Of a stretch of DNA of 64,000 bases, positions 10,701 to 18,131 are shown piece after piece. Within the stretch, counting starts at the first letter, position 1; each line of letters starts with the position of its first letter. Below the pieces are notes generated by a model that was given only the letters and a program-made list of their open reading frames with translations, had not been told where the DNA came from and made no database searches. The DNA is from DALYLB01 sp964468345 (lineage in GTDB: Bacteria > Acidobacteriota > Blastocatellia > RBC074): assembly GCA_964468345.1 (NCBI GenBank), contig CAYXVZ010000032.1, forward strand, positions 3,621-67,620, written 5' to 3'. The translations under genes were made by a program, and so were the position numbers.

Positions 10701-10740
10701 GAGAACGGTCGTGGCTCCAGTGCGGTTTAGCATTCGATAG
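4774..10740 (+). CDS. Giant alpha-2-macroglobulin-family protein with pseudopilin-like and carboxypeptidase-regulatory insertions
   Basis: This is a 1988-residue exported protein with a signal peptide at residues 1-24 (no lipobox, unlike E. coli YfhM). MG-type beta domains fill the N-terminal 780 residues. The A2M core motif YFPETLLWLP is at about 1267, the intact thioester motif GCAEQ has C1484, and the alpha-alpha toroid (thioester domain) follows. Between the MG region and the A2M core lie three tandem segments resembling the C-terminal half of type II secretion pseudopilin GspG. Each has a D-x-WG-x-x-Y/F core and an SAGPDxxxxxxDDF-like end (about 805-1110). Next comes a carboxypeptidase-regulatory-like domain (about 1133-1235, ISGAVTDPQGAIVPGATV). 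This is where the protease bait region sits in other macroglobulins. Family members trap proteases in the periplasm. No PBP1C gene is adjacent. Confidence 0.93.
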   Translation: MRRILGLVVVCLFAATLFANRFSARTDALHIIESACKFSLQGDAPSVQLAVENSGSSLPATIKIELLDTHDELRATGESEIVLAAGNNQPTISLRRTRKAEEKMSDLLWYRVKYRMEIQGGEASEGIISVSRIWRDVYELSVTALDYLSGEPSYPVYARTMHPLTGAPVAGVKVEAALSYDDGAERIIRARGMTDAMGMARLEFPLPPAFGPDRVELQIQAERNGARQELEDDIEFLYLNQILTATDKPLYQPGQTIHTRVVAFTPEWKAMAAARGTWKLLNSENEVIHRAEFQTSRFGVANIDWPIPEGTRMGQYWVQIWLGEESSQRVFGQTHFKISRYDLPNFTVEAKADRGYYLPGQNAEIAVSANYLFGQPVKAARVRVVRELERRWDYKEQKWVTEEGETIEGAFDEQEKFLARVDLAKEHEQFTPYRYGRSEDIQYGVSVTDLSTGRTERRQVELRITRDPIHVYLIERDPWPAAIPTSFYVSAFYADGTPAECDVNVYRDSGDEEKSPSEPALQTVRTNRYGVAKVASLGVTEEERNEGPRLRLIARDREGRTGQTSRSLRSVRSETASIGTDKILYRAGEPIRVRLQSEPNNHLFVVDVMANTQLLISQVVKLKDGQAEVSFPFQKEFRGPVTIVAYPPFGSSYEISRATSHWGVFFPHDRELRMDLNFNQASYQPGEEARAAVQVRTAAGRPVEAALGALAYDQAVEARVRADQDFRNPVFGFSGVTGSLYGGRSQLGDLSFRDLNKLNLSQPVSTDLALATEVLLCGYTDSTYRHSRSGEDSFETSAESVYGPVINARMKYLREALDFHYARKSIYPVNEDSLRRLLQAAGHDRDELLVDPWGIPFRSLFSTELGHDELKLVSAGPDKRFDSPDDFTVFRGEWNYSAHLAKAIERAVESFYLETGNYLRDRESFRRALQKRESLDLDALHDRWGQAYAVNFRVSQRRFVITLRSSGPNQRFEEGKDSLKSDDFAVASASIDYTTDLNLALNQTLKMHFLKTREVPQTEEELQAAGFALDAWRDGWGNRYYATFRLDSLHADRVVIYDQARHGEKPTQKTEVIPVTRKQQTVLLRSAGEDGKVDTPDDFDVSRFTRIIGEESAKSAIQKAAPSASPPTHSYAGPGGMISGAVTDPQGAIVPGATVELSATDNPFTRSTKTNRDGQYEFKNLKPGLYNLRITAAGFKVSIVADVNVIASLAVHVDVIVNPGTVSETVTVTSETPTMMTEQSASVTTEGRAPRARTIMQMPISTPRLREYFPETLLWLPLLETDKQGRSQLKFKLADNITTWKVSVLGTTVDGQIGFVEKEIRAFQPFFAEHEPPKVLTEGDEISLPVVIRNYLEKPQSVTAELKPEAWFETIGSRRQRTDVKAGDAGRVTFDFRAKASVRDGKQRVTAIAGDASDAIEKPVSVHPDGEEIAASTGGVFTDQGVWTMTLPANTIPRSTKAELKVYPNLMAHALEGVEGILQRPYGCAEQTISSTYPNVMLLRYFEKQPEPLPESQRRIKERALRFAREGYQRLLSYRNADGGFGYWSGDNADPSLTAYALRFFSDAADVIDIDEDVQAKARTFLLSRQQLDGRWIAPFWTSQEHENRTAITTAYVLRVLALEKNAQEEALSLALKLAFDYLAKRMNAIDEPYLTASYALAAIGLEKKDLAGPALAKLAAGARDEAGARVWSLQQNTPFYGWGLAGQIETTSLAVLALHQGQAMVPGPDRKSIEDLVDRGLLFLMRNKDRYGVWHSTQTTINVLQALLALHESESTISDAAGRVEVFINGKSAGTVALPPARQLSNPVSLDLSAFVQAGENRIEIRREGTPSRASAQMITTYYAPWSSEKQNAREQVTAKDASALRLSVQYDRAQAAIGESILCRVKAERVGYRGDYGGMMLAEIGLPPGAEVDRDSLDRARKESHGAFNHYDILPDRVVMYLWPHAGGTNLAFSFKTRFGIRAASAPSLLYDYYNPEARTVVAPVRFSIR

Positions 10741-11312
10741 GACGGTGGCAAGACATCGTATCGATCGCGGTCGATGGGCAAGGCCGGTCGAGGAATACAT
10801 TCACGAATCAATTGGAAAACAGACGGAAGCCGGGCTGGTTGAGGTCAATGATGAGCTCGAGCCTCTCGCTCCGATAGGAGCGACATCTTTATAGCATCAC
10901 GCTAACAACCATTCCCCGCTCCGTCAGGAGCGGGAATTTAATTGTGATGCGCAGATAAGATATCGCTCCCAGCGGAGCGAGAGGATCAAGAGATCCAGCG
11001 GTCTAAATTCATCCGCGCACGTATGGTCACGACTTGAATTACCATCTCTTGGAGAATTTCCATCCCACCGACCCGCTCCCGTAAAAATGCGGACGGCCCG
11101 GATTCTGGTCCATTGATCCGGCAGGCATTGACGCTTTCTGAAGACAGCGTTTAGAGTATGCGGCGCTTCGGTATTCTCCCAGATTTATAGATTATGACGC
11201 GATTCCGGCCAATGGAGTCGATGAGAAGCCCTATATCCGCTGCCTGCCGTTCGGCAGCGCAGCCCCAGGTATCCCGAACCGGCCTGATGGAATCAGGCCC
11301 TGGAGGACCAGA
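10741..11312. other. Long intergenic region with a cruciform-forming repeat
   Basis: No gene is supported in these 572 bases. An interrupted palindrome lies at 10861-10984. Near the end, a short hairpin (GGCCTGATGGAATCAGGCC, about 11282-11300) sits directly upstream of the GGAGG ribosome-binding site of the permease and may influence its translation. The rest shows nothing recognisable. Confidence 0.5.
10861..10984. repeat. Nested palindrome (cruciform) with CTCGCTCCG/CGGAGCGAG arms
   Basis: The outer arms GCCTCTCGCTCCG (10861-10873) and CGGAGCGAGAGG (10973-10984) are complementary. Inside are GCATCAC/GTGATGC arms. At the centre is a TTCCCCGCTCCGTCAGGAGC-type hairpin. The motif GGAGCGACATCTTTATAG recurs in mirrored form (GATAAGATATCGCTCC). 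Confidence 0.7.
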
Positions 11313-13130
11313 ATGTCATTGTTTGCGACCAAGCCAATTGATCTGATTATCGCCGAGTCCCAGGAGACCGGCGCGCACACACTCAAGAAAACGCTCACCT
11401 CCCTGGATCTCACCATGCTGGGGATCGGCGCGATCATCGGAACCGGAATCTTCGTGCTGACGGGACAGGCCGCCGGAAAGCACGCCGGACCGGCCGTGGT
11501 GGTTTCGATGGTGCTGGCCGGCATCGCCAGCGCATTCGCGGCGCTTTGCTATTCGGAATTTGCCGCCAGTGTGCCGATTTCAGGATCCGCTTATGCATAT
11601 GGGTATGGCACGCTCGGCGAATTTGTGGCTTGGATTATCGGATGGGATTTGATTTTGGAATATGCGTTCGGCGCCGCGACGGTCGCCGTCGGATGGTCTG
11701 GCTATGTCGTGAGTTTTCTGAAAGACCTGGGCATTACCTTTCCGGCGCAGTTAAGCGCGGGACCGTGGGACACCGTAACCCTGGCCGACGGAAGCAAAGT
11801 CACGGGGTTGATCAACCTGCCGGGATTATTGATCGCGGTGGCCGTCACCCTGTTGCTGATCCGGGGTATCAAGGAATCCGCCAGCTTCAATTCGATCATC
11901 GTCATGGTCAAGGTTGTGGTCGTGCTCCTGTTCATCATCGCGGGAATCGGCTACGTCAATAAGTCGAACCTGGGCATCGGTTGCACGCCGGGAACGCCGG
12001 GCTGCGCGGAGTTCATGCCGTTTGGATTCAGCGGCGTCGTGACGGGCGCGGCGGTCATTTTCTTCGCCTATATCGGCTTTGACGCCGTCTCGACGGCCGC
12101 GCAGGAAGCGAAAAATCCGCAGCGCGATATGCCGATCGGCATTCTGGGATCGCTGGCGATCTGCACGGTGCTCTATGTCCTGGTGGCGGGCATTATGGTC
12201 GGCCTCGTGGATTACAAGCTGCTGACCAACGCGGCGGCTCCGATTGCCGTGGCGATCGATGCCGCATTGCAGGTGGCGCAAGGCACGACCATGGGAACGA
12301 TCCTGAAAGTCTTCCCGACAATCATCAAGGTCGGCGCGGTGCTCGGCCTGAGTTCGACGATGGTCGTGATGGTGATGGGACAACCGCGGGTTTTCTATTC
12401 CATGTCCAAAGACGGACTGCTGCCCACCTGGGCCGCCAAGGTTCATCCGAAATATCAGACGCCGCACATCACGACGGCCATCACCGGCGCGATTGTTGCG
12501 ATCCTGGCGGGATTCGTCCCCATCAGCCTGCTGGGCGAACTGGTCAGCATCGGGACGTTGTTCGCGTTTGTGATCGTGGGAACGGGCATCATTATTCTGC
12601 GCCGGACCAACCCCGATATGAATCGTCCGTTCAAAGTCCCGGCCTCGCCGTTTGTGCCCATTGGAACGGTGCTTTCGGCGGCGTACCTGATGAACAGCCT
12701 GCCGCTCGACACCTGGATCCGGCTGATCGACTGGATGTCCATCGGACTCGTTCTGTATTTCGCCTACAGCTATTCGAACAGCAGGCTCAGTTCCGACCGG
12801 ATTGCCGCGGGCAGTCCAACCGGCACAAAGAACTACAGCCCTCCCATCGCGGCGTTGGTTGGAATCTTCGCCACGATCGCGCTGACAATCTTGCAGGTCA
12901 ACAAATCCATCGCCAATGCCGGCGCGCTCGACTACGGCATCCGGCTTTTCTTCTGGATCGTCGTCGGACTGCTCGTGGTCATGTTGATGTACAGCAAAAA
13001 GGACGAAAGCCCCGTGCGAAGCGGTCAGATCAAAATCATGGGCCTGGCCATATCCCTGGTGAACCTGCTCGTGTGGGGCGGAATTACCTACTGGTTCTTT
13101 GCCCACTATGCTGAAATGCACGGCAAGTAA
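11313..13130 (+). CDS. APC-superfamily amino acid permease (cationic amino acid transporter type)
   Basis: This 605-residue polytopic membrane protein starts at ATG 11313 behind a GGAGGACCAGA Shine-Dalgarno region. The first membrane segment carries the APC-family substrate-binding signature GIGAIIGTGIFVLTG (about residues 37-51). The segment FAYIGFDAVSTAAQEAKNPQ matches the conserved helix-6/loop region of CAT/YfnA-like transporters. About 12-14 hydrophobic helices are visible. Known relatives import amino acids by proton symport or exchange at the inner membrane. Substrate specificity cannot be decided from sequence. The gene is single, with its own rho-independent terminator directly downstream. 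Confidence 0.93.
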   Translation: MSLFATKPIDLIIAESQETGAHTLKKTLTSLDLTMLGIGAIIGTGIFVLTGQAAGKHAGPAVVVSMVLAGIASAFAALCYSEFAASVPISGSAYAYGYGTLGEFVAWIIGWDLILEYAFGAATVAVGWSGYVVSFLKDLGITFPAQLSAGPWDTVTLADGSKVTGLINLPGLLIAVAVTLLLIRGIKESASFNSIIVMVKVVVVLLFIIAGIGYVNKSNLGIGCTPGTPGCAEFMPFGFSGVVTGAAVIFFAYIGFDAVSTAAQEAKNPQRDMPIGILGSLAICTVLYVLVAGIMVGLVDYKLLTNAAAPIAVAIDAALQVAQGTTMGTILKVFPTIIKVGAVLGLSSTMVVMVMGQPRVFYSMSKDGLLPTWAAKVHPKYQTPHITTAITGAIVAILAGFVPISLLGELVSIGTLFAFVIVGTGIIILRRTNPDMNRPFKVPASPFVPIGTVLSAAYLMNSLPLDTWIRLIDWMSIGLVLYFAYSYSNSRLSSDRIAAGSPTGTKNYSPPIAALVGIFATIALTILQVNKSIANAGALDYGIRLFFWIVVGLLVVMLMYSKKDESPVRSGQIKIMGLAISLVNLLVWGGITYWFFAHYAEMHGK

Positions 13131-13154
13131 TTGGATGGGTTCAACCAAAAACAA

Positions 13155-13186
13155 AGGCGGCTCTCTCAAAAGAGCCGCCTTTTTTC
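13155..13186 (+). terminator. Rho-independent terminator after the permease
   Basis: The stem AGGCGGCTCT/AGAGCCGCCT has a short CTCAAA loop and is followed by a run of six T (TTTTTTC). It lies 24 bp after the permease stop codon and is oriented for + strand transcription. Confidence 0.92.
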
Positions 13187-13227
13187 TTGGGCTTCGCTCG
13201 CCGTCTTCTGCCCATAGAAGAAAGATC

Positions 13228-13371
13228 AACCACGAAGAAACGAAGAGCACGAAGAAAGAAGGGACGCAGGCAAAGAGGGATGGAGAGAACTATAGTTCGG
13301 TATAGGTCTCTTTTCTTTCCTCTGTCTCTGCGTCCCTCCTTCTTTCTTCGTGCTCTTCGTTTCTTCGTGGT
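13228..13371. repeat. Inverted repeat, CGAAGAAACGAAGAGCACG family, copy 2
   Basis: The outer 34 bases of each arm are exactly complementary: ACCACGAAGAAACGAAGAGC onward on the left (from 13228), and TTCGTGCTCTTCGTTTCTTC near the right end. Both arms then extend imperfectly through GGGACGCAG/CTGCGTCCC blocks towards the centre. It lies between the permease terminator and the convergent end of rseP. Confidence 0.92.
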
Positions 13372-13389
13372 GAAAAAACGTTCGCCGGT

Positions 13390-14772
13390 TTAACTGAACA
13401 GGCGTTGCACGACGCTGACAACGTCATTAATGATGACGAAGCCCATCAACAGGAGCACAAGAACGAAGCCGACCTGTTGGAAGCGTTCCCGGAAATTCAT
13501 CGACAGGGTGTAGCCGATCAAGCCGAGAATCCCTTCGATGAAAATCAGAAGGATGACGCCGCCATCGAGCACCGGAATCGGCAGCAGGTTGAAAATTCCA
13601 AGGTTCAGGCTGAGCAATCCCATCAACGTGATCACGCCCGCCAAACCGGCAATTTCATACGTATCGATGGTCTGTTCCGCGATCTTGATCGGGCCGCCAA
13701 TCGAGTTACGGGCAGACCGTTTCGAGGTGAAGATCTGCTTAAAGATTTCGCCCGTGAGTTTAATAATGCGGACGTTGGAAGCCCATCCGTACTGCAGGGC
13801 TTCGGAAATCGAGGAGGTCTTCATCAATCGCGTCTCGAACCGGCGCGTAAAGCCAAGCAAAAAGGCGCCATCAGGGCTTTTCTCCGGCGTTGCCTTGAGC
13901 TCCATGGGTTGATTGTTGCGCTGGACATTCAACACAACTTCCTTGCCTTCCTGCACGACGCGGCGGAATTGATGCCAACCGGTCACGTTGGTCCCATTGA
14001 TGGAGATGACTTTATCGCCGGTCCGCAGACCGGCGCGTTCGGCCGGCGAGCCGGGGGTGACTCGTTCGACGCCAACATAAGTGATCGGTGGATCGAGATC
14101 GACATAGCCAACCGGTTCGGTCCCACGCATTTCAATGCGCGGCCGCAGTCTGAGATCCAGGATCTGCCCATTCCGGTCCACTTTGACGGGAATATCTTCG
14201 CCGGTATTGGTAATCACGAGGTCGCGAAAATCCGCCCAGGTCGGGTTCTTGATATTTCCGAAAGTAAGAATTCGATCGCCCTGCAACAAGCCTGATTTTT
14301 CGGCTGTTGTGCCCGGCGTGATCTCGCCGACCACAACCTGTTGAGAATTATAGATGTCGTCCTGAAAGCCGATCAGAATCGCCGCCGTCGGGATCAGAAT
14401 GGCCGTCACGATATTGAAGACGGGACCAGCCAAGGCGACGAGAAATCGCTTCCATTTCGGATGGGCTAGAAACTCGTCAATCGTGCCCTCGCTTTTGCCC
14501 TGGATCATTTCCATGTTCTCGCCACGGAATTTGACGTAGCCGCCTAAAGGAATGGCGCTGAATCGGTAGTCCGTATCGCCCAGTTGGAACCCAAAAAGGC
14601 GTGGCCCGAAACCGACGGAGAAGGTTTCAACGGCGATGCCCAGCATCTTTGCGACAATAAAATGACCGAATTCATGAATGACGACCATTGCGCAAAGAAC
14701 AAGCATGAATAAGGCAATCGCTTGAAACTTGCTTGACGTTAGAAGCAGCAGTGCGAATATATCCAATTCCAT
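13390..14772 (-). CDS. rseP: RseP-type site-2 protease (intramembrane zinc metalloprotease)
   Basis: This 460-residue M50B peptidase has HEFGH at residues 33-37 in the first transmembrane segment and the second zinc-site motif NLLPIPVLDGG near residue 390. Two PDZ domains lie between them (VVVGEITPGTTAEKSGLLQG and VGVERVTPGSPAERAG), an arrangement characteristic of RseP/RasP/MucP. These enzymes cut transmembrane anti-sigma factors, signal-peptide remnants and other single-pass proteins in the inner membrane. The membrane anti-sigma-like protein at 18132-19469 is a conceivable substrate, but that is inference. The gene is convergent with the permease and divergent from the YcxB-like gene. Length is typical for the family. 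Confidence 0.95.
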   Translation of the reverse strand: MELDIFALLLLTSSKFQAIALFMLVLCAMVVIHEFGHFIVAKMLGIAVETFSVGFGPRLFGFQLGDTDYRFSAIPLGGYVKFRGENMEMIQGKSEGTIDEFLAHPKWKRFLVALAGPVFNIVTAILIPTAAILIGFQDDIYNSQQVVVGEITPGTTAEKSGLLQGDRILTFGNIKNPTWADFRDLVITNTGEDIPVKVDRNGQILDLRLRPRIEMRGTEPVGYVDLDPPITYVGVERVTPGSPAERAGLRTGDKVISINGTNVTGWHQFRRVVQEGKEVVLNVQRNNQPMELKATPEKSPDGAFLLGFTRRFETRLMKTSSISEALQYGWASNVRIIKLTGEIFKQIFTSKRSARNSIGGPIKIAEQTIDTYEIAGLAGVITLMGLLSLNLGIFNLLPIPVLDGGVILLIFIEGILGLIGYTLSMNFRERFQQVGFVLVLLLMGFVIINDVVSVVQRLFS

Positions 14773-15117
14773 ACCCTCCAGTTAGGACCTGCCGGTTGAT
14801 GAGTTCTATCTCCTGGGTTGGGAGCCATGATCCCCTGCGTGTCCTGCACCTCGAAGTCTATGGCACAGGATGTGTGCTGTCAAAACCCATGCCTGCGGCG
14901 GCGCATCTATGGCACGAAATGTTTAATCGGGTTATCTTGTTGGCACATTTTGTCCCACATTCCGCTCCTGGTCCGACGACGCATTGGATTGGAAAAATTC
15001 AAATAGTGCTGGACAAAAAATGGCGGATCGTGACCATAATGCGAACTGTCCGTTGGCTTTTGCAGTCACACGACTCACGGAAAGCATCCGCAAAAGACTT
15101 GTAGGAAAAAGCAACGA
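14773..15117. other. Divergent intergenic region between rseP and the YcxB-like gene
   Basis: No gene is supported. The region should hold two divergent promoters. Two copies of CTATGGCAC occur 50 bp apart (about 14860 and 14909), but neither continues into a full sigma-54 promoter. A possible ribosome-binding site (TAGGAAAAAG) precedes ATG 15118. Confidence 0.45.
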
Positions 15118-15612
15118 ATGAATATCAATTTTTACTTAACCTGGGAAGAATACTTCGCGGCCAAGGAGTTTTTCCGCCGCAACCGTCAGAATCCGGCGCC
15201 GGAAATCTTCCGGGGCGGCGCCGTGATCCTGCTGGGAGCCATCCTCTATATCACCGGCGACCTGGATCTTATGTCGGGTGTCCTGGCGCTGCTCGGGGTG
15301 TTGATCATGTTCGGCACGCCGGTGTTGCGAAAATGGAACTCGAAGCGCCGCTGGGACCGCGAACCCTTTTTCCGCACGGAGCACAAGGTCGCCACGCAAC
15401 CGGAAGGCATCCATTATCAAATGGACAAGTTCGAATCGAACCTGGTCTGGAAGTATTACCAGAACTTTCTCGAAAGCCCGGACGGCTTTCTTTTGATATA
15501 CGGCGGCGATTCATTCAACTTCCTGCCCAAACGGGCCTTCGCCGATGAAAAAATGATCGATGGATTTCGTGCCCTGCTGACACAAAAACTGAAACCGTTA
15601 AACGACCAATGA
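15118..15612 (+). CDS. YcxB-like small membrane protein
   Basis: The 164-residue protein begins with a short cytoplasmic segment, has two hydrophobic helices (about residues 35-70, ILLGAILYITG and LALLGVLIMFG), and ends with a beta-rich domain. That domain (SNLVWKYYQNFLESPDGFLLIYGGDSFNFLPKRAF) matches the YcxB-like C-terminal pattern, in which an aromatic-rich strand pair precedes an IP/LPKRAF motif. Function of the family is unknown. The stop codon overlaps the tyrS start by 4 bp (ATGA), so the pair should be co-transcribed and translationally coupled. Confidence 0.7.
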   Translation: MNINFYLTWEEYFAAKEFFRRNRQNPAPEIFRGGAVILLGAILYITGDLDLMSGVLALLGVLIMFGTPVLRKWNSKRRWDREPFFRTEHKVATQPEGIHYQMDKFESNLVWKYYQNFLESPDGFLLIYGGDSFNFLPKRAFADEKMIDGFRALLTQKLKPLNDQ

Positions 15613-16826
15613 CGATCCAAGAACAAATCGAATTTCTGACCAAGGGCACGGTCGATGTGATTCCCGTCGAGGAATTGAAAGCCAAGCTCGAAAAGTCCGC
15701 CGCCACGGGGCGCAAGCTGCGCATCAAGCTCGGCGCAGATCCGACGGCGCCGGATCTGCATCTGGGCCATTCCGTCGTGATCCGCAAGATGAAGGCCTTT
15801 CAGGAACTGGGACACGATGTCATCTTCCTGATCGGCGATTTCACGGGGATGATCGGCGATCCGACGGGCCGCAACCTGACGCGGCCGCCGCTCACCCGCG
15901 AACAGATTCTGGCCAATGCCGAAACCTATAAGGCGCAGATTTTCAAGCTGCTCGATCCCGAACGAACGATCATCGAATTCAACGGCAACTGGATGCACCA
16001 GTTCAGCCCCGAGGATTTCATCCGCCTGACGGCGAAAGTCACGCTGGCGCAAATGCTCGAACGCGATGATTTTCAGAAACGCTATACGGGCGGCATTCCG
16101 ATCAGCGTCCATGAACTGCTCTATCCGCTGGTTCAGGGCTATGACTCCGTGGCGCTCAAGGCCGATGTGGAACTCGGCGGCACTGATCAGAAATTCAATC
16201 TGTTGATGGCCCGCGAAATCCAGCGCGCCTATGGCATGGACACGCAGGTCATTATGACGACGCCCCTGCTGGAAGGCCTCGACGGCGTCGAAAAGATGTC
16301 GAAAAGCAAGGGCAATTACATCGGCATCACCGAACCGGCCGCCGAAATATACGGCAAGCTGATGTCGATCACCGACACCCTGATGTGGCGGTATTACGAA
16401 TTGCTGACGCCGCTGACGGTCCCCGAGATCGAACGACTAAAAGCCGATGTCGAATCGGGCGCGCGGCATCCGCGCGACGTCAAATCGGAAATGGCCAAAA
16501 TGATCGCGTCCGATTTCCACACCCGCGCGGAGGCCGAACAGGCCGAAGCGGAATTCATTCGCCGCTTTCGGGAACACCAGGCGCCGAGCAATATCGAATC
16601 CCGCACCCTGGCGACAGCCGGCGCGGCGGTCAAGCTCGTCGATCTGCTGGTGCAGACGGATCTTGCGCCTTCCAAAGCCGAAGCCCGCCGCCTCATTACG
16701 CAGGGAGGCGTGAAGCTCAACGGCGAAAAAATCGCCGAGGTCGCATATGAACTCGACACCGCCGCCGTCAAGGAAGCGCAGTTTCAGGTGGGCAAATTGA
16801 AATTCTTGAAAGTTGTGTTCGAGTAA
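15609..16826 (+). CDS. tyrS: Tyrosyl-tRNA synthetase
   Basis: The 405-residue class I aminoacyl-tRNA synthetase attaches tyrosine to tRNA-Tyr in the cytoplasm. The HIGH signature reads HLGH at residues 51-54, following LGADPTAPDL. The KMSKS loop is intact at 229-233. An S4 RNA-binding domain occupies the last 65 residues (SKAEARRLITQGGVKLNGEK). The spacing and the GADPTAPDLHLGH pattern fit the TyrZ-like bacterial subgroup. No T-box leader is visible upstream; translation probably depends on the overlapping YcxB-like gene. Confidence 0.96.
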   Translation: MTIQEQIEFLTKGTVDVIPVEELKAKLEKSAATGRKLRIKLGADPTAPDLHLGHSVVIRKMKAFQELGHDVIFLIGDFTGMIGDPTGRNLTRPPLTREQILANAETYKAQIFKLLDPERTIIEFNGNWMHQFSPEDFIRLTAKVTLAQMLERDDFQKRYTGGIPISVHELLYPLVQGYDSVALKADVELGGTDQKFNLLMAREIQRAYGMDTQVIMTTPLLEGLDGVEKMSKSKGNYIGITEPAAEIYGKLMSITDTLMWRYYELLTPLTVPEIERLKADVESGARHPRDVKSEMAKMIASDFHTRAEAEQAEAEFIRRFREHQAPSNIESRTLATAGAAVKLVDLLVQTDLAPSKAEARRLITQGGVKLNGEKIAEVAYELDTAAVKEAQFQVGKLKFLKVVFE

Positions 16827-16828
16827 GG

Positions 16829-16943
16829 AAATCAAAAGGCAAAAGGCAAATATCAAAAGGCAAAAATAGTGTGTGATAAACATGCTTAAAAGAAGGATGC
16901 GTACATTTTTTGCCTTTTGATATTTGCCTTTTGCCTTTTGATT
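16829..16943. repeat. Inverted repeat, GGCAAAA-period family, copy 1 (38-bp perfect arms)
   Basis: The left arm (16829-16866) is made of AAAAGGC/AAATATC words. The right arm (16906-16943) is its exact reverse complement over 38 bases. The loop is about 40 bp. The element fills the space between tyrS and the sigma-factor-like gene. A second copy lies at 19433-19534. Confidence 0.95.
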
Positions 16944-16991
16944 TGCCGGCTTAATCCGGTTTCGTTTTTCGGTTCCGCTTCAGAAGAGTCC

Positions 16992-18044
16992 ATGGTGAGA
17001 ATGCAAACGGCAGCGATCGATCCCCTGCTCGAACCGCTTCTGCTCGCGGGCAGCGAGGAGGAGGTCAATGACCTGCTTTCGCATCTCATCGCCGAGCACG
17101 CCGAGCCGCTCATCCGCGGCATCATTCGCCATAAGTTGCATTTGAGCCAGCACGGTCCGGAACACACGACGGTCGAAGACCTGTCGCAGGAAATCATCCT
17201 GCAGCTCGTGACCGCGCTGCAACGCTTTCGCAACCAGCCGGAGGCCCAGCCCATCGGCGATTTGCGCGGAATGGCTGCGATCATTGCGCACCGCACATGT
17301 TCGCGATGGATGCGTCAGAGCTTTCCCGAACGCCACGCGTTTAAAAATCGATTGTATTACCTGCTCACGCGGCAGCGAGGCTTCGCCATCTGGCGCGGCA
17401 GCCAGCGCCGCATGCTCACGGGATTCGCCGCCTGGCAGGACGAACTCGGCGCTGTGTCCGCGGAGCGCATCGACGCGCTGCACAAAGAAGAATCCCTCGT
17501 CACGCGCCTGCGCCTGCTGGTCAACAACAAACAGGCCAATTGGAGCGAAGCCCTGGCGGCCGTCTTCGATTTTCTGGGCCGGCCGATCGAATTCGACAGG
17601 CTGGTCCGCGCGCTGGCCGACCTGATGCAGATTCAGGATGCGCAGGTGGAATCGACCGATCAGCAGGAAGAAGGCAATGAAATCGACCTGATCGCGACCC
17701 AGGCCGATACGGCCTGGCAGGTCGAAAAGCGAATGTTCTTGCAGCGGCTTTGGGAAGAAGTCTGCCAGTTGCCTTTAAACCAGCGCGTGGCCCTGCTGCT
17801 GAACCTGCGCGATGCGGAGGGGCGCGGATGCATTGCGCTGTTTCCCGCCACCGGCATCGCCAGTCTTCGCCAGTTGGCGGAAAGCCTGGAGATGAGCGCG
17901 GAAGACCTGGCCGCGATCTGGAACGAGCTGCCCCTGGAAGACGCGCGAATTGCGGAATTGCTGCAACTTACGCGGCAGCAGGTGATTAACGTCAGAAAAT
18001 CGGCCCGGGACCGGCTTTCCCGGCGACTGAAAGGATTTTTTTAA
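16992..18044 (+). CDS. Atypical sigma-factor-like protein
   Basis: The preferred start is ATG 16992 (350 residues). An in-frame ATG at 16917 lies inside the intergenic repeat and would add a meaningless leader. Residues about 40-120 look like sigma region 2 (TTVEDLSQEIILQLVTALQRF, then LRGMAAIIAHRTCSRWMRQS). The C-terminus has a region-4-like helical part (LPLNQRVALLLNLRD, later EDARIAELLQLTRQQVINVR and a basic RDRLSRRL end). A stretch of about 150 residues, more than a normal ECF linker, separates them. The gene is followed 87 bp later by a zinc-finger membrane protein of anti-sigma type, as expected for a sigma/anti-sigma pair. It could also be a divergent DNA-binding regulator. Confidence 0.65.
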   Translation: MVRMQTAAIDPLLEPLLLAGSEEEVNDLLSHLIAEHAEPLIRGIIRHKLHLSQHGPEHTTVEDLSQEIILQLVTALQRFRNQPEAQPIGDLRGMAAIIAHRTCSRWMRQSFPERHAFKNRLYYLLTRQRGFAIWRGSQRRMLTGFAAWQDELGAVSAERIDALHKEESLVTRLRLLVNNKQANWSEALAAVFDFLGRPIEFDRLVRALADLMQIQDAQVESTDQQEEGNEIDLIATQADTAWQVEKRMFLQRLWEEVCQLPLNQRVALLLNLRDAEGRGCIALFPATGIASLRQLAESLEMSAEDLAAIWNELPLEDARIAELLQLTRQQVINVRKSARDRLSRRLKGFF

Positions 18045-18131
18045 AACGCTTGGTAATACGGGACAAGTTTTGGCAACTTCCATGGGTGTAACAGCACTGT
18101 CAGTCTGGTTCCAGACTGTGAGGAAAAACAC

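Noticed and set aside
14850..14925. Sigma-54 promoter suggested by two CTATGGCAC boxes
   Set aside because: The -12 element (TTGC) is missing at the required distance in both.
14733..15104. 123-codon frame overlapping the rseP start
   Set aside because: It crosses the divergent promoter region and has no motif or ribosome-binding site.
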